Part shown: positions 52,037 to 63,184 of the stretch, one piece after another | Layout: every line of letters begins with the position of its first letter | Numbering within the stretch: the stretch's first letter is position 1 | NCBI RefSeq assembly: GCF_004297265.1 | Contig: NZ_SCUT01000035.1 | Span: 62,001-126,000 of the forward strand | Reading direction: 5' to 3' | DNA from: Reyranella sp. | GTDB lineage: Bacteria; Pseudomonadota; Alphaproteobacteria; Reyranellales; Reyranellaceae | Length of the DNA stretch: 64,000 nucleotides | The notes under the pieces: model-generated | Told to the model about the DNA's origin: nothing | The model's input: the letters and a program-made list of their open reading frames with translations, nothing else | Databases searched by the model: none | Position numbers and translations under genes: made by a program

Positions 52037-52858
52037 TCAAAACGTCTTCGAAATAGCGAGGATGAAGCGGCTGGCGCAGTTCTGGGTGCCGAGGCAGTCC
52101 TGGACGCTGAGGTTTGTGCCGGTATAGGCGGCGGAGAGGTCGAAGCCGTAGACGGAGACGACGAGGCCGAGCTGCCAGTCCCAGTAGTTGTTGCTGGGGA
52201 TGCCGTAGTTGGCGAAGCGCTCGACGTATTGATTGCCGATGGTGCCGAACGCCTTGAAGGCGACGTTCTCGTTCACGTGGATGAAGGGGAGCGGCACGGT
52301 GACCGACGCCCACTTGTACCAGGCGTTTCCGGAGTTGGCGAAGAAGTTGGGGCTGTAGCGGATGGCGGCGCTGACCTGGGCGACGCCGAAATCGTAGCCG
52401 GCGACGAGGCCGAACTCGTTGAAGTCGTAGAACAGGTTCGAGGGTGCGCCGAGATAGTTGTAGCGGATGTATCCGAGGTCGAAGGTGAGCTTGTCGTCCA
52501 TCAGCTTGAGCTTGAGGCCGGTGATGACGTCGATCTCGGCGAAGGTGCCGGTATTGGGGAAGTCGACGTTGGAGCCCCAGGCGCCGAGATAGGCGCTCAG
52601 CGGGACCTTTTCGCTGACCGGGGCGGTCTCGTAGGTGAGGCCGGCCTGGAAGGCGGCCTGACGCTGGGTCTGGGAGATACCGCGGTAGGAGTATTCGTTG
52701 AGGACCGCGAGGCTGGCCGCGAAAGTGCCGCCGAACGGCGCCTTCCACGTCTCCTTCGGCGGCGCCACCTGCGGTGTTTGAGGATCCGGTGTGCCTTGCG
52801 CATACGAGGCGCTGGACACGATCATCGCCACCATTGAAATCAAGCTTCTGCCGATCAT
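52037..52858 (-). CDS. TorF family putative porin
   Basis: A 273-residue outer-membrane protein of the TorF/TIGR02001 family. The ATG at 52858 gives a signal peptide (MIGRSLISMVAMIVSSASYA). The barrel begins FAASLAVLNEYSYRGISQTQRQ near residue 45, the family hallmark, and ends with an aromatic C-terminal residue (ILAISKTF), typical of outer-membrane barrels recognised by the Bam complex. Divergent from the alpha/beta hydrolase gene across 128 bp. Confidence 0.88.
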   Translation of the reverse strand: MIGRSLISMVAMIVSSASYAQGTPDPQTPQVAPPKETWKAPFGGTFAASLAVLNEYSYRGISQTQRQAAFQAGLTYETAPVSEKVPLSAYLGAWGSNVDFPNTGTFAEIDVITGLKLKLMDDKLTFDLGYIRYNYLGAPSNLFYDFNEFGLVAGYDFGVAQVSAAIRYSPNFFANSGNAWYKWASVTVPLPFIHVNENVAFKAFGTIGNQYVERFANYGIPSNNYWDWQLGLVVSVYGFDLSAAYTGTNLSVQDCLGTQNCASRFILAISKTF

Positions 52859-52986
52859 CCATTGTCTCCCTGATGTCGGCCGCACCAGACGCCGCCGGGG
52901 CCTAGGAAATCCAGAAGAGTGACGAGGGAAAGTCATAGGATTCCCATAAGGACAGACGCTACTGTCGAGAGCGGAGGCGCCTCTTC

Positions 52987-54198
52987 ATGAAGTTGTTCAA
53001 GGACGAGCTGCACGACGATTTCGGCACCTGGCCGCTCGCCTACATCCGCTATGGCGGACCGGATTTCGGCGAGATCGCCGCGGTTGCCGAGGCCGTGGGA
53101 GAGGGTGACGATTCGGCCTTTCATGCGGCCTGGGTCGCGACCGGCGACCGGCTGGCGGCCGAAGCGCAGGACGTCCTGGCGAAGGGCCATCGCAGCTCCG
53201 CGCGGGAACTGTTCCTGCAGGCGAGCGCCGCCTATGCCGCCTCGTATCATCTGCTCTTCGGCGCGCCGGTCGATCCCCGGCTCCTATCGGCCTTCCGCAG
53301 GCAGATCGACGCCTTCGACAAGGGCCTCGCGCTGGGCGAGCCGCCCGTCCTGCCGCTGCGCATCCCCTTCGAGGGACGGTCGCTGCCGGCCTATTTCATT
53401 CCCGCCGCCGGACGGGCCGACAAGGTCCGGCCGCTCGTCATCCAGGTGGACGGCTACGACGCCACGGTGACGGATCTCTATTTCGCGTCGGCCGTCGCGG
53501 CCTCGCAGCGCGGCTACCACTGCCTGATCTTCGACGGGCCGGGGCAGGGCGAGATGCTCTATGAGCACGGGCTGCCTTTGCGGCCGGACTGGGAAACCGT
53601 GGTGCGGGCGGTGGTGGATTTCGCCGTGTCGCTGCCGACCGTCGATCCGTCGCGGATTGCGCTCAGCGGCGCGAGTCTCGGCGGCTACCTCGCCCTGCGC
53701 GCGGCCACGGGCGAGCCGCGTCTCGCCGCCTGCATCGCCGATCCGGGCCTGTGGAGCGTGGCCGGGGCGGCGCGGGTCTTCGCGAGTCATCTCGGCGCCG
53801 ACCTTGCCGCCGATGCCAGCCTGTCGACGCTCGACCAGGGCATCCTCGACAGGATGTTCGCGATCATCCAGGCGGATCGCGGCCTGCGCTGGAAGATCGT
53901 GCAGCGCGGCTTCTGGGCCAATGGCGCCTCCGATCTCCGCGACTATCTGCGGCTCATCGAGGGATTCACCCTCGAAGGGCGTATCGAGCAGATCCAATGC
54001 CCCGTGCTGCTCACGCACGCCGAGAATGACGCTTTGGCCTCTGACACGCAGGCCGTGTTCGACGCCCTGCGGTGCGCCAAGAAGATCATCCGCTTCACGG
54101 CCGCCGAGGGAGCCGGAGACCACTGTGAGATGCAGAACCGCTCGGTGCTGAACCGGCGCGTGTTCGACTGGCTTGACTCGGTCATCAGCCTGTCTTGA
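52987..54198 (+). CDS. Alpha/beta hydrolase family protein
   Basis: A 403-residue hydrolase with an N-terminal helical cap (about 1-120) before the core. The nucleophile elbow is SGASLGGYL with Ser230; the acid is probably Asp348 (HAENDALA) and the base His379 (GAGDHCE). The layout resembles FrsA- and 2,6-dihydroxypseudooxynicotine-hydrolase-type enzymes that cleave C-C or ester bonds. It ends 90 bp before the kdp small ORF, so the kdp promoter lies immediately after it. Confidence 0.85.
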   Translation: MKLFKDELHDDFGTWPLAYIRYGGPDFGEIAAVAEAVGEGDDSAFHAAWVATGDRLAAEAQDVLAKGHRSSARELFLQASAAYAASYHLLFGAPVDPRLLSAFRRQIDAFDKGLALGEPPVLPLRIPFEGRSLPAYFIPAAGRADKVRPLVIQVDGYDATVTDLYFASAVAASQRGYHCLIFDGPGQGEMLYEHGLPLRPDWETVVRAVVDFAVSLPTVDPSRIALSGASLGGYLALRAATGEPRLAACIADPGLWSVAGAARVFASHLGADLAADASLSTLDQGILDRMFAIIQADRGLRWKIVQRGFWANGASDLRDYLRLIEGFTLEGRIEQIQCPVLLTHAENDALASDTQAVFDALRCAKKIIRFTAAEGAGDHCEMQNRSVLNRRVFDWLDSVISLS

Positions 54199-54288
54199 AA
54201 TTCCTATGGAATTCCTATGCTGGCTGCTCGCCCGCCGGCTCGAATTCCTACGCCCGGAACCCCTTCTATGCTCGCGAAGGAGATTTCC
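54197..54288 (+). promoter_or_regulatory. kdp operon control region with phased repeat boxes
   Basis: The box AATTCCTAYG occurs at 54199, 54210 and 54243. The distances (11 and 33 bp) are multiples of 11, so all boxes face about the same side of the helix, as expected for a regulator binding in tandem. The candidate is the KdpE response regulator encoded downstream. A -10-like TATGCT is at 54267, followed by the GAAGGAGA ribosome-binding site. A 14-base stretch (54239-54252) recurs at 63836-63849. Confidence 0.65.
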
Positions 54289-54372
54289 ATGCTCGACATC
54301 CTGTTCTTCGGCGGCGGCCTGCTGCTGTTCTGCCTGCTGATCGCCTACGAACGCCTGTGCCACAGGTTGTGA
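54289..54372 (+). CDS. 27-residue single-helix ORF upstream of kdpF
   Basis: ATG at 54289 behind a strong GAAGGAGATTTCC site; the product MLDILFFGGGLLLFCLLIAYE plus six residues is one hydrophobic helix with a charged C-terminus. The stop is 7 bp before kdpF. It resembles a small membrane subunit such as KdpF in size, but kdpF itself follows, so this is an additional potential KdpFABC partner or a translated leader. Coding is supported by the ribosome-binding site and the hydrophobic content, not by comparison. Confidence 0.6.
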   Translation: MLDILFFGGGLLLFCLLIAYERLCHRL

Positions 54373-54379
54373 GGCGGCC

Positions 54380-54469
54380 ATGACCTTCGATTACGTCCTG
54401 GGCGGCGCCCTCGCCGCCCTTTTGCTCGTCTATCTGACGGTCGCGCTGGCGCGGCCGGAGAAGTTCTGA
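54380..54469 (+). CDS. kdpF: K(+)-transporting ATPase subunit F
   Basis: A 29-residue membrane peptide ([21 protein letters not shown] in the middle, ARPEKF at the end). The ending LTxALxRPExF is the hallmark of KdpF, which binds between the KdpA subunit and lipid and stabilises the complex. It sits directly in front of kdpA, as usual. Confidence 0.92.
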   Translation: MTFDYVLGGALAALLLVYLTVALARPEKF

Positions 54470-54476
54470 GGCTGTC

Positions 54477-56186
54477 ATGACTCTCAACGGCTGGGCGCAG
54501 ATCGCGCTCTTCTGTGGCCTCGTGCTGCTGCTCACGCGGCCGCTCGGCGGCTACCTCGACAATGTCATGGCTGGACGGCGCACCCTGCTGTCGCCGGTGC
54601 TGCTGCCGGTCGAGCGCGGCTTCTATCGCCTCGCCGGCATCGACCCGGCAGAAGAACAGAGCTGGTGGGTCTACGCCCGCGCCATGGTGGTCTTCCACAT
54701 CGTGGGCTTCGCCTTCCTCTATCTGCTGCTGCGCCTGCAGGACCTGCTGCCGCTCAATCCGCAGGGCATGTCCGCCGTGGCGCCCGACCTCGCGGGCAAC
54801 ACTGCCGTGAGCTTCCTGACCAACACCAACTGGCAGAACTACGGCGGCGAGGCGACCATGAGCTATCTCTCGCAGATGGCGGGCCTCTCGGTTCAGAATT
54901 TCCTGAGCGCGGCCGCGGGCATTGCGCTGGCCGTGGCGCTGGTTCGTGGCTTCGCGCGCGCCGAATCCAAGGGCATCGGCAACTTCTGGGCCGACATGGT
55001 GCGGGTCACGCTCTATGTGTTGCTGCCCTTCTGCATCCTGCTGACGATCTTCTACGTCTGGCAGGGCGTGCCGCAGAACCTGTCTTCCTATGTCGAGGCG
55101 ACCACGCTCGAGGGCGCCAAGCAGACCATCGCGCAGGGGCCGGTGGCCTCGCAGCTCGCCATCAAGATGCTGGGCACCAACGGCGGCGGTTTCTTCAACG
55201 CCAACTCCGCGCATCCCTATGAAAATCCGACGGCGTTCTCGAACCTGGTGCAGATGCTGTCGATCTTCGTGATCGGCGCGGCGCTCACCAACGTATTCGG
55301 CCGCGCCGTCGGCGACGAGCGTCAGGGCTGGGCGATCCTGGCTGCCATGGGCGTGCTGTTCCTGGCCGGTGTCGTCGTCTGCTACTGGGCCGAGGCCGGC
55401 GGCAATCCGCTGATCGGCGCGCTCGGTGTCGACAATGCAGCCGGCAACATGGAGGGCAAAGAAGTCCGCTTCGGCATCACCCTGTCGACCCTGTTCGCCG
55501 TGATCACGACGGCCGCCTCATGCGGCGCGGTGAACGCCATGCTCGACAGCTTCATGCCGCTCGGCGGCATGATCCCGCTGATCAACATCCTGCTGGGCGA
55601 GATCATCATCGGTGGCGTCGGCGCGGGCCTCTACGGCATGCTCCTGTTCGCCATCCTGGCGATCTTCCTGGCGGGCCTGATGGTCGGCCGGACGCCGGAA
55701 TATGTCGGCAAGAAGATCGAGGCGCGCGAGGTGAAGTTCACCATGCTGGCGATCCTCTGTGCTCCGCTCGCCATCCTGGGTTTCACGGCGCTGGCCAGTG
55801 TCATCCCGGTGGGCCTGGCGGGCCCGGCCAACGCCGGTCCGCACGGTTTCAGCGAGATCCTCTACGCCTACACGTCGGCCGCGGGCAACAACGGCAGCGC
55901 CTTCGGCGGCCTGACCGGCAATACCGTCTTCTACAACGGCACATTGGCCATTGCGATGATGGTCGGCCGCTTCGCCATCATCATTCCGATGCTGGCCGTG
56001 GCGGGCTCGCTCGCGTCCAAGCGCAAGGCTGCGATCTCGGCCGGCACTTTCCCGACCCATGGCGGGCTGTTCGTCGGCCTGCTGGTCGGTGCCGTGCTGA
56101 TCGTCGGCGGTCTCACCTTCCTTCCGGCGCTGGCCCTCGGCCCCATTGCGGAGCATTTCGCCCTGCTGGCCGGCACGCTGTTCTAA
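54477..56186 (+). CDS. kdpA: K(+)-transporting ATPase subunit A
   Basis: A 569-residue potassium-channel-like subunit of the KdpFABC pump. The four selectivity-filter repeats appear, including [10 protein letters not shown] near 115, [21 protein letters not shown] near residues 230-250 and [15 protein letters not shown] near 465. About ten membrane helices. It is 7 bp after kdpF and 12 bp before kdpB. Confidence 0.96.
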   Translation: MTLNGWAQIALFCGLVLLLTRPLGGYLDNVMAGRRTLLSPVLLPVERGFYRLAGIDPAEEQSWWVYARAMVVFHIVGFAFLYLLLRLQDLLPLNPQGMSAVAPDLAGNTAVSFLTNTNWQNYGGEATMSYLSQMAGLSVQNFLSAAAGIALAVALVRGFARAESKGIGNFWADMVRVTLYVLLPFCILLTIFYVWQGVPQNLSSYVEATTLEGAKQTIAQGPVASQLAIKMLGTNGGGFFNANSAHPYENPTAFSNLVQMLSIFVIGAALTNVFGRAVGDERQGWAILAAMGVLFLAGVVVCYWAEAGGNPLIGALGVDNAAGNMEGKEVRFGITLSTLFAVITTAASCGAVNAMLDSFMPLGGMIPLINILLGEIIIGGVGAGLYGMLLFAILAIFLAGLMVGRTPEYVGKKIEAREVKFTMLAILCAPLAILGFTALASVIPVGLAGPANAGPHGFSEILYAYTSAAGNNGSAFGGLTGNTVFYNGTLAIAMMVGRFAIIIPMLAVAGSLASKRKAAISAGTFPTHGGLFVGLLVGAVLIVGGLTFLPALALGPIAEHFALLAGTLF

Positions 56187-56198
56187 CGAGGCGTCATC

Positions 56199-58247
56199 AT
56201 GAGTAAACGTGACAAGTCGCAGTCGCTCCTCGACCCCGCGATCCTGAAACCCGCACTGCTCGGCAGCTTCACCAAGCTCGACCCGCGCGAGCTGGTGAAG
56301 AACCCGGTGATGTTCACCGTCGAGATGGTGGCCCTGGCCGCCACCATCCTCACCGTCCGCGATCTGGCGACCGGCGTGACGGGCAGCGGCTTCCAGATCC
56401 AGATCGTGATCTGGCTGTGGATCACCGTCCTGTTCGCCACCTTCGCCGAAGCCGTCGCCGAGGGCCGTGGCAAGGCCCAGGCCGACACGCTGCGCCGCAT
56501 GCGCAGCGAAACAATGGCCAAGGTGCTGCTGGGTGTCGGCGATACGTTCGAGCCGCGGCGCGCCCATACGCTGAAGGTGGGTGAGAAGGTGCTGGTCGAG
56601 GCGGGCGATCTGGTGCCAGGCGACGGCGAGATCATCGAGGGCGTGGCGACGATCGACGAATCGGCCATCACCGGTGAGTCCGCACCCGTCATCCGCGAGG
56701 CCGGCGGCGACCGCTCGGCCGTCACCGGCGGCACGCGCGTCCTGTCGGACCGGATCAAGGTCCGCATCACCGCCGAGCAGGGATCGAGCTTCCTCGATCG
56801 CATGATCGCCCTGGTCGAAGGCGCCGCCCGCCAGAAGACCCCCAACGAACTGGCGCTCAGCGTCCTGCTGGCCGGGCTCACCCTGATCTTCGTCCTGGCC
56901 GTCGTCACCATCCCGAGCTTCGCGACCTATGCCGGCGGCGCGGTCTCCGTCGTCGTCCTGATCGCGCTGTTTGTCACCCTCATCCCGACGACCATCGGTG
57001 CGCTTCTGTCGGCCATCGGTATTGCCGGCATGAACCGGCTGGTGCGCTTCAACGTGCTGGCGACGTCGGGCCGTGCCGTCGAGGCGGCGGGCGACGTCGA
57101 TACGCTGCTGCTCGACAAGACCGGCACCATCACGCTCGGCAACCGCCACGCGACGCAGTTCATCCCGGTGACGGGCGTCACCGAGGACGAAGTTGCGCGG
57201 GTGGCGCAGTTGGCCAGCCTCGCCGACGAGACGCCCGAGGGCCGCTCGATCGTCGTGCTGGCCAAGGAGAAATACGGCCTGCGCGGCGTCGACGTGGCCG
57301 AGTTGCACGGGCAGTTCGTGCCCTTCACGGCGCAGACCCGCATGAGCGGCGTCGACCACGAGGGCGCGGTGATCCGCAAGGGCGCGATCGACTCGGTGAT
57401 CGAGCACGCGCGCTCGCTGGGCGTCACGCCACCGGTCGAGGAGGTGAATCGCATCGCCTCGACCATCGGCAAGGAAGGCGGCACGCCGCTCGGCGTGTCG
57501 CGCAACGGCCGCATCCTGGGTGTCGTCTACCTGAAGGACATCGTGAAGGGCGGCATCCGCGAGCGCTTCGCGGAGCTGCGCGCCATGGGTATCCGCACGG
57601 TGATGATCACCGGCGACAATCCTCAGACGGCTGCGGCGATCGCCGCCGAGGCCGGCGTCGACGATTTCCTGGCGCAGGCGACGCCGGAGGCCAAGCTGCG
57701 CCTGATCCGCGAGGAGCAGGCCAAGGGCAAGCTGGTGGCGATGTGCGGCGACGGCACGAACGATGCGCCGGCGCTCGCCCAGGCCGATGTCGGTGTCGCC
57801 ATGCAGACCGGCACTAACGCCGCGCGCGAGGCCGGTAACATGGTCGACCTCGACAGCGACCCCACGAAGCTCATCGAGATCGTGGCCATCGGCAAGCAGC
57901 TGCTGATGACGCGCGGCGCGCTCACCACCTTCTCGATCGCCAACGACGTGGCAAAGTACTTCGCCATCATCCCGGCGATGTTCATCGCCTTCTACCCGCA
58001 GCTCGGCGCGCTGAACGTCATGGGCCTGGCGACGCCGCAGAGCGCCATCCTCTCGGCCATCATCTTCAACGCGCTGATCATCGTGGCGCTGATCCCGCTT
58101 GCCCTGCGTGGCGTGCAGTACCGTCCGAGCGGCGCCGCCGCGCTGCTGCGGCGCAATTTGCTGATCTATGGAATCGGCGGCCTGATCGTGCCCTTCGTCG
58201 GCATCAAGCTGATCGACGTCGTGGTCGCGGCCACCGGCCTCGCCTGA
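56199..58247 (+). CDS. kdpB: K(+)-transporting P-type ATPase subunit B
   Basis: A 682-residue catalytic P-type ATPase. The phosphorylated aspartate is Asp306 in [16 protein letters not shown] is in ITGESAPVI near residue 163, and the hinge [19 protein letters not shown] near 515. Together with KdpA it pumps potassium into the cell at low external K+. Confidence 0.97.
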   Translation: MSKRDKSQSLLDPAILKPALLGSFTKLDPRELVKNPVMFTVEMVALAATILTVRDLATGVTGSGFQIQIVIWLWITVLFATFAEAVAEGRGKAQADTLRRMRSETMAKVLLGVGDTFEPRRAHTLKVGEKVLVEAGDLVPGDGEIIEGVATIDESAITGESAPVIREAGGDRSAVTGGTRVLSDRIKVRITAEQGSSFLDRMIALVEGAARQKTPNELALSVLLAGLTLIFVLAVVTIPSFATYAGGAVSVVVLIALFVTLIPTTIGALLSAIGIAGMNRLVRFNVLATSGRAVEAAGDVDTLLLDKTGTITLGNRHATQFIPVTGVTEDEVARVAQLASLADETPEGRSIVVLAKEKYGLRGVDVAELHGQFVPFTAQTRMSGVDHEGAVIRKGAIDSVIEHARSLGVTPPVEEVNRIASTIGKEGGTPLGVSRNGRILGVVYLKDIVKGGIRERFAELRAMGIRTVMITGDNPQTAAAIAAEAGVDDFLAQATPEAKLRLIREEQAKGKLVAMCGDGTNDAPALAQADVGVAMQTGTNAAREAGNMVDLDSDPTKLIEIVAIGKQLLMTRGALTTFSIANDVAKYFAIIPAMFIAFYPQLGALNVMGLATPQSAILSAIIFNALIIVALIPLALRGVQYRPSGAAALLRRNLLIYGIGGLIVPFVGIKLIDVVVAATGLA

Positions 58248-58258
58248 AGGAGACAGTC

Positions 58259-58849
58259 ATGCTTCGTCATTTCCGTGCGTCCGTCGTCATGCTGGTGCTG
58301 ATGACCGTGCTACTGGGTATCGCCTATCCGCTCGCCATGGTGGGCGTGGCCGGCGCCGCCTTTCCTGGACAGGCCGCGGGCTCGCTCGTGGAGAAGGACG
58401 GCAAGGTGGTGGGATCGAGCCTGATCGGCCAGTCCTTCGCCGGCGACACCTATTTCCACGGCCGGCCGTCAGCCACGACCGATACCGATCCCGCGGATTC
58501 GACCAAGACCATCGCTGCGCCCTACAACGCGGCCAACTCGATGGGGTCCAATCTCGGGCCGACCTCCAAGGCGCTGGTCGATCGCGTCAAGGAGGATGCC
58601 GACAAGCTCGGCAAGGGCGTGCCCGTCGAGCTCGTCACGACCTCGGGCAGCGGCCTCGATCCGCATATCTCGCCCGAGGCCGCGGCCTGGCAGGTGGCTC
58701 GTGTCGCCAAGGCGCGAAACCTGTCGGACGCCGAGGTGCGGGCGCTGGTGGCGCGGCACACCGAAGGCCGCATGTACGGCCTGCTGGGCGAGCCGCGGGT
58801 CAACGTGCTGCAGCTCAATCTTGCCCTCGACGCGCTGCCTAAGCGGTGA
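58259..58849 (+). CDS. kdpC: K(+)-transporting ATPase subunit C
   Basis: A 196-residue single-pass subunit C (N-terminal helix [22 protein letters not shown]). Conserved are [21 protein letters not shown] near 65 and [19 protein letters not shown] near 125, where KdpC meets KdpA/B. It is 11 bp after kdpB. Confidence 0.96.
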   Translation: MLRHFRASVVMLVLMTVLLGIAYPLAMVGVAGAAFPGQAAGSLVEKDGKVVGSSLIGQSFAGDTYFHGRPSATTDTDPADSTKTIAAPYNAANSMGSNLGPTSKALVDRVKEDADKLGKGVPVELVTTSGSGLDPHISPEAAAWQVARVAKARNLSDAEVRALVARHTEGRMYGLLGEPRVNVLQLNLALDALPKR

Positions 58850-58864
58850 CAATGATCCGGATGA

Positions 58865-61540
58865 ATGGTCACCGCTGCTGACGAACTCCGGCCCTCGCCC
58901 GACGCGCTCCTGAAGGCGGCGGAGAAGGAGTCGCGCGGCAAGCACAAGATCTTCCTCGGGGCGGCGCCTGGTGTCGGCAAGACCTGGGAGATGTTGTCGG
59001 CGGCCCATCGGCGCCTCCGCGAGGGAGTCGATGTGGTGGTCGGCGTCGTCGAGACGCATGGCAGGGTCGAGACCGAGGCCCAGCTCAAGGGGCTCGAGGT
59101 CCTGCCGCGCCGGTCCGTCGACTATCGCGGCCGCATGCTCGAGGAGATGGATCTCGACGCCATCCTGAAGCGGCGGCCGGCGCTGGTGCTGGTCGACGAG
59201 CTCGCCCACACCAACGCCGAGGGCAGCCGCCATCCCAAGCGCTACCTCGACGTCGAGGAACTGCTGGCGGCGGGCATCGACGTCTATTCGACCCTGAACG
59301 TCCAGCATATCGAGAGCCTGAACGACGTGGTGGCGCGGATCACGCGAATCCGGGTTCGCGAGACCGTGCCGGACCGCGTGGTCGATGCCGCCGACGAGGT
59401 CGAGCTGATCGACCTGACGCCGGCCGACCTGATCGCCCGCCTGGCCGAGGGCAAGGTCTATGTCCGCGACCAGGCGCAGCGCGCGCTGCGCCACTATTTC
59501 TCGCCGGGCAACCTGACGGCGCTACGCGAGCTGGCGCTCCGGCGCACCGCCGTTCGTGTCGACGAGCAGATGCGCAGCTACATGCGCGAGCACGCCATCA
59601 CCGGCCCCTGGGCGGCGGGCGAGCGGGTGATCGTCTGCCTCGATCCCGGGCCGGGCGCGGCCAATGCCGTGCGTGCCGCCAAGCGCAGTGCCGATGCGCT
59701 CGATGCCGAGCTGATCGCCCTCTATGTCGAGACCGACCGGCACGCGACCCTCTCCGAGGTGGAGCATGCGCGCCTCGCCGAGGCCCAGCGCCTTGCAGCC
59801 CAGCTCGGCGCCGAAATCGTGACCTTGCCCGGCCGTTCGGTCGTCGAGGAGATCGTGGCATTCGCCCGTTCGCGCAACGCCACGCGGGTCGTGGTCGGCA
59901 AATCGCGCCGATCGCGCTGGTTCGAGCTGCGCCACGGCTCGGTCGTCGACGAGCTCATCCGCTCCGGTTCGGGCCTGGCGGTCGAAGTCGCGCCGTCGGC
60001 CGAGGTCGAGCAGAAGAGCGGACCGCAGGACTGGCTGCGCGACGTGCCGCTGACACCGGGACCCTATCTCGAGGGCACCCTGGCGACAGCCGTCGCGACG
60101 GCGGCCGGCGTGCTGATCGATCGTCTGATCGTGCTGCCGAACATCTCGCTGGTCTACGTGCTGCCCGTTCTTTTCTCGGCCGCGCGCCACGGGCTGGTGC
60201 CGTCGCTCTGGGTTTCGGCGCTGAGCGTGGCCTGCTTCAATTTCTTTTTCCTGCCGCCGCTCTATCAGTTCACGATCGCCGATCCCGCCAACGTCATGGC
60301 GCTCTTCCTGTTCGTCGTCGTGGCCGTCATCGCCAGCGCGTTGGCGGCAAGGACCCGCACGCAGACCGAATCGGCGCGTCGCGAGGCGCGAACCACGGCG
60401 GGACTCTATGCCTTCAGCCGCAAGATCGCCGGCGTCGTCGATCTCTACGATCTCCTCTGGATCGTGGTCTCTCACATCGCCCGGCTGCTCAAGGCCGAAG
60501 TCGTCGTCCTGATGCCCCGGGACGGTGAACTCTCCACCCAGGCGGCTTTTCCGCCGGACGGGGCGCTGAGCGACGCCGACCTCGCCGCCGCCCGCTGGTC
60601 CTGGGATGCCGACCGACCCGCGGGGCGCGGGACCGACAACCTGCCGGGCGGACGCTGGCTGTTCGTGCCCGTCCGCACCAGCCGCTCGGCCGTCGCCGTG
60701 ATCGGCGTGTTGCCGAACAAGGAAGGCCATGAACTGACGTCGGGCGAGCGCCGCCTGCTGGAGGCCGTCGGCAACCAGGCCGCCGTCGCCATAGAGCGCG
60801 TGACTCTTGCGGAAGATATCGACCAGGCGAGGCTGGGGGCGGAGCGCGAACGGCTGCGTTCGGCGATGCTGACTTCGGTGTCGCACGACCTGCGGACGCC
60901 GCTCGCCTCGATCATCGGTGCGCTGTCCAGCCTGCGCAGCTTCGATGCCCGCCTGGATGGGGCGGCGCGCGAGGAGCTGCTGGCGACGGCGCAGGGCGAG
61001 GCCGAAAGGCTCGATCGTTTCGTGGGCAATCTGCTCGACATGACGCGCCTCGATGCCGGTGCCGTCGTGCCCAAGCGCGAGGCCGTGGAAGTGGGCGACC
61101 TCGTCTCCACGGCCCTGCGCCGCGCTGCGGCGCTGTTGGTCGGCCACAAGGTCTCAACCGCGGTGGCGCCGCAGCTGCCGGTGCTCCAGCTCGATTTCGT
61201 GCTGGCGGAGCAGATCCTGTTCAATCTGCTCGACAATGCCGCCAAGTACTCGGCGCCGGGCGGCCGGATCTCCGTAGAGGCGGAACGTTCGGGCGAACGT
61301 GTCGAGATCGTCGTACGGGATGAGGGACCGGGTCTTGCCGAGGCCGATCTCGAACGTATCTTCGACAAATTCTATCGCGCCGAATCGGGTGACAGACGCC
61401 GCCCCGGTACGGGCCTGGGCCTTGCCATCGCCCGTGGGTTCGCCGAGGCGATGGGCGGGACGCTCACGGCGCGCAATCGCAAGGATCGCAGCGGGGCGGA
61501 GTTCGTGGTGAGTTATCCGGTGTCCTCGAATGACCGCTGA
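58865..61540 (+). CDS. kdpD: Sensor histidine kinase KdpD
   Basis: An 891-residue osmotic/potassium sensor. The N-terminal KdpD domain has a Walker-type [13 protein letters not shown] near residues 32-44 and VDELAHTN near 112; a USP-like domain lies near 250-370; four helices near 400-500; a GAF domain; the dimerisation helix with the phospho-acceptor His674 ([11 protein letters not shown]); and the ATPase domain with DEGPGL and [11 protein letters not shown]. It directs KdpE. The start at 58865 lacks a strong ribosome-binding site. Confidence 0.95.
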   Translation: MVTAADELRPSPDALLKAAEKESRGKHKIFLGAAPGVGKTWEMLSAAHRRLREGVDVVVGVVETHGRVETEAQLKGLEVLPRRSVDYRGRMLEEMDLDAILKRRPALVLVDELAHTNAEGSRHPKRYLDVEELLAAGIDVYSTLNVQHIESLNDVVARITRIRVRETVPDRVVDAADEVELIDLTPADLIARLAEGKVYVRDQAQRALRHYFSPGNLTALRELALRRTAVRVDEQMRSYMREHAITGPWAAGERVIVCLDPGPGAANAVRAAKRSADALDAELIALYVETDRHATLSEVEHARLAEAQRLAAQLGAEIVTLPGRSVVEEIVAFARSRNATRVVVGKSRRSRWFELRHGSVVDELIRSGSGLAVEVAPSAEVEQKSGPQDWLRDVPLTPGPYLEGTLATAVATAAGVLIDRLIVLPNISLVYVLPVLFSAARHGLVPSLWVSALSVACFNFFFLPPLYQFTIADPANVMALFLFVVVAVIASALAARTRTQTESARREARTTAGLYAFSRKIAGVVDLYDLLWIVVSHIARLLKAEVVVLMPRDGELSTQAAFPPDGALSDADLAAARWSWDADRPAGRGTDNLPGGRWLFVPVRTSRSAVAVIGVLPNKEGHELTSGERRLLEAVGNQAAVAIERVTLAEDIDQARLGAERERLRSAMLTSVSHDLRTPLASIIGALSSLRSFDARLDGAAREELLATAQGEAERLDRFVGNLLDMTRLDAGAVVPKREAVEVGDLVSTALRRAAALLVGHKVSTAVAPQLPVLQLDFVLAEQILFNLLDNAAKYSAPGGRISVEAERSGERVEIVVRDEGPGLAEADLERIFDKFYRAESGDRRRPGTGLGLAIARGFAEAMGGTLTARNRKDRSGAEFVVSYPVSSNDR

Positions 61541-62213
61541 CGGCGCCACCATCCTGATCGTCGAGGACGAGCCGCCGATCCGGCGGCTCCTGCGCACGAC
61601 GCTCACGGCTCACGAGTACCGCACCCTGGAGGCCGGCACCGGCGCCGAGGCGTTGCAGGCGGTGCGCCATCATCGTCCCGACCTGGTGCTGCTCGACCTC
61701 GGCCTGCCCGATCGCGACGGTCTCGAATTGATCGCCGACATTCGCAGACTCGGGCCGGTGCCCATCGTGGTCCTGTCGGGACGCGGCGAGGAGGCGGCCA
61801 AGGTGGCGGCCCTCGACTCGGGCGCCGACGACTATGTCACCAAGCCGTTCGGCGCCGAGGAGCTGATGGCGCGCCTGCGGGCCGCCCTGCGTCACCGGCT
61901 GCAGCAGCAGGGAGCGGACCGCGGCTTCACGAGCGGCACGCTCAAGGTCGACCTGGTGCGCCGGCTGGTCGAACGGAACGGCGAGACGGTAAAGCTGTCG
62001 CCCAAGGAATATGACATCCTCGAACAGCTCGCGATCCACGCCGGCAAGGTGCTGACGCATCGACATCTGCTTCGGGAAGTGTGGCGCGACGAGGCGGTCG
62101 ATCCACAGTACCTGCGCGTCTACATCCGCCAGCTCCGCCAAAAGATCGAGACCGACCCGGCTTCGCCGCAGCACGTACTCACCGAGCCGGGTGTCGGCTA
62201 CCGGTTGGTCTAG
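61530..62213 (+). CDS. kdpE: Response regulator KdpE
   Basis: A 227-residue OmpR-type regulator. Receiver domain with acidic pocket VEDEPP, phospho-acceptor Asp56 ([12 protein letters not shown]) and TKPFG lysine near 106; winged-helix DNA-binding domain near residues 130-227 ([21 protein letters not shown]). It overlaps kdpD by 11 bp. Its stop and that of the convergent dapA-family gene share a CTAG. It probably binds the boxes in front of kdp. Confidence 0.95.
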   Translation: MTADGATILIVEDEPPIRRLLRTTLTAHEYRTLEAGTGAEALQAVRHHRPDLVLLDLGLPDRDGLELIADIRRLGPVPIVVLSGRGEEAAKVAALDSGADDYVTKPFGAEELMARLRAALRHRLQQQGADRGFTSGTLKVDLVRRLVERNGETVKLSPKEYDILEQLAIHAGKVLTHRHLLREVWRDEAVDPQYLRVYIRQLRQKIETDPASPQHVLTEPGVGYRLV

Positions 62214-63160
62214 GCTGCGCGCGGCTGGTGAGGATGCGACGAGGAGGCGAAGCGCAGTGCCTCCTCCAGCTCGGCCGCGTCGACGGCTTCGAGGATGCGC
62301 ATCAGCTTCTGGTCGGCGATGGGGCCGAGCGGAGTCAGGGGCAGGCGAAGGCCGTCGCCCATCAGGCCAAGGCGATGCAGCGCCCGCTTGAGCGGAATGG
62401 GATTGGCCTCGAGGAAGAGCGCGGCATGTAGCGGCGCCAGCAGATGTTCCAGCCGGGCAACCTCCTGTGCGTTCCCCGCATCGCATGCCCGGTGGAGGGC
62501 GGCGCACAGGGCCGGCGCGACATTGGCCGTCACCGAGATACAGCCGTCGCCCCCTGCTTTGCGAAAGGCACCCTGTGTCGGGTCGTCGCCGGACAGGAGG
62601 AGGAAGCCGTTGCCCAGACGGCGCCGCAGGCGTGGCACGCGCGGAATGTCGCCGGTGGCGTCCTTGAGGCCCCGGATCCGCGGCAGCTCTGCGAGGCGCC
62701 GAACGGTGACGTCGGCCAGCGCGCAGCCGGTGCGCGAGGGAACGTCGTAGAGGATGATCGGGATGTCGACTGCATCATGGATGGCCTGGAAGTGAGCCAC
62801 GAGACCGGTCTGACTGGGCTTCAGATAGAACGGCGTGACGCAGAGCAGCGCTGAGGCGCCGGCTTTTTCCGCCGACCGGGCCAGCTCGACGGCGGTGCTC
62901 GTATTGTTGCTGCCGGCGCCGGCGACGACGGGAACGCGGCCGGCACTGGCGGCCACCGCGCCGGCGACGATCTGGTGTTGTTCCTCGAGGGTGAGCAGCG
63001 GCGCTTCGCCAGTCGTGCCGCACGGGACCAACGCGGACGTGCCGCGATCGATCAGGCGATTGCACAGGCCAGCGAACGCATCGAAATCGACCCGGCCGAA
63101 ACGGTAAGGCGTAGGCAGGGCCGCGATAGAGCCTCTTACGCGGGTAATGATGTCGAACAT
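62210..63160 (-). CDS. Dihydrodipicolinate synthase (DapA) family protein
   Basis: A 316-residue TIM-barrel aldolase of the DapA/NanA family. The substrate loop GTTGEAPLLT is near residue 49, the Tyr of LYDVPSRTG near 138 and the Schiff-base lysine of RGLKDATGD near 166. About 25 residues longer than E. coli DapA, mainly at the C-terminus. GGAGG precedes the ATG at 63160. The true dapA may be elsewhere; other aldolases of this family (keto-deoxy-sugar acids) are equally possible. Confidence 0.88.
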   Translation of the reverse strand: MFDIITRVRGSIAALPTPYRFGRVDFDAFAGLCNRLIDRGTSALVPCGTTGEAPLLTLEEQHQIVAGAVAASAGRVPVVAGAGSNNTSTAVELARSAEKAGASALLCVTPFYLKPSQTGLVAHFQAIHDAVDIPIILYDVPSRTGCALADVTVRRLAELPRIRGLKDATGDIPRVPRLRRRLGNGFLLLSGDDPTQGAFRKAGGDGCISVTANVAPALCAALHRACDAGNAQEVARLEHLLAPLHAALFLEANPIPLKRALHRLGLMGDGLRLPLTPLGPIADQKLMRILEAVDAAELEEALRFASSSHPHQPRAA

Positions 63161-63184
63161 CGATCGCCTCCTGGCGAAAAGCGG

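Noticed and set aside
55518..57407. A 629-codon minus-strand frame opposite kdpA and kdpB.
   Set aside because: It mirrors confidently assigned Kdp genes and has no recognisable domains or ribosome-binding site.
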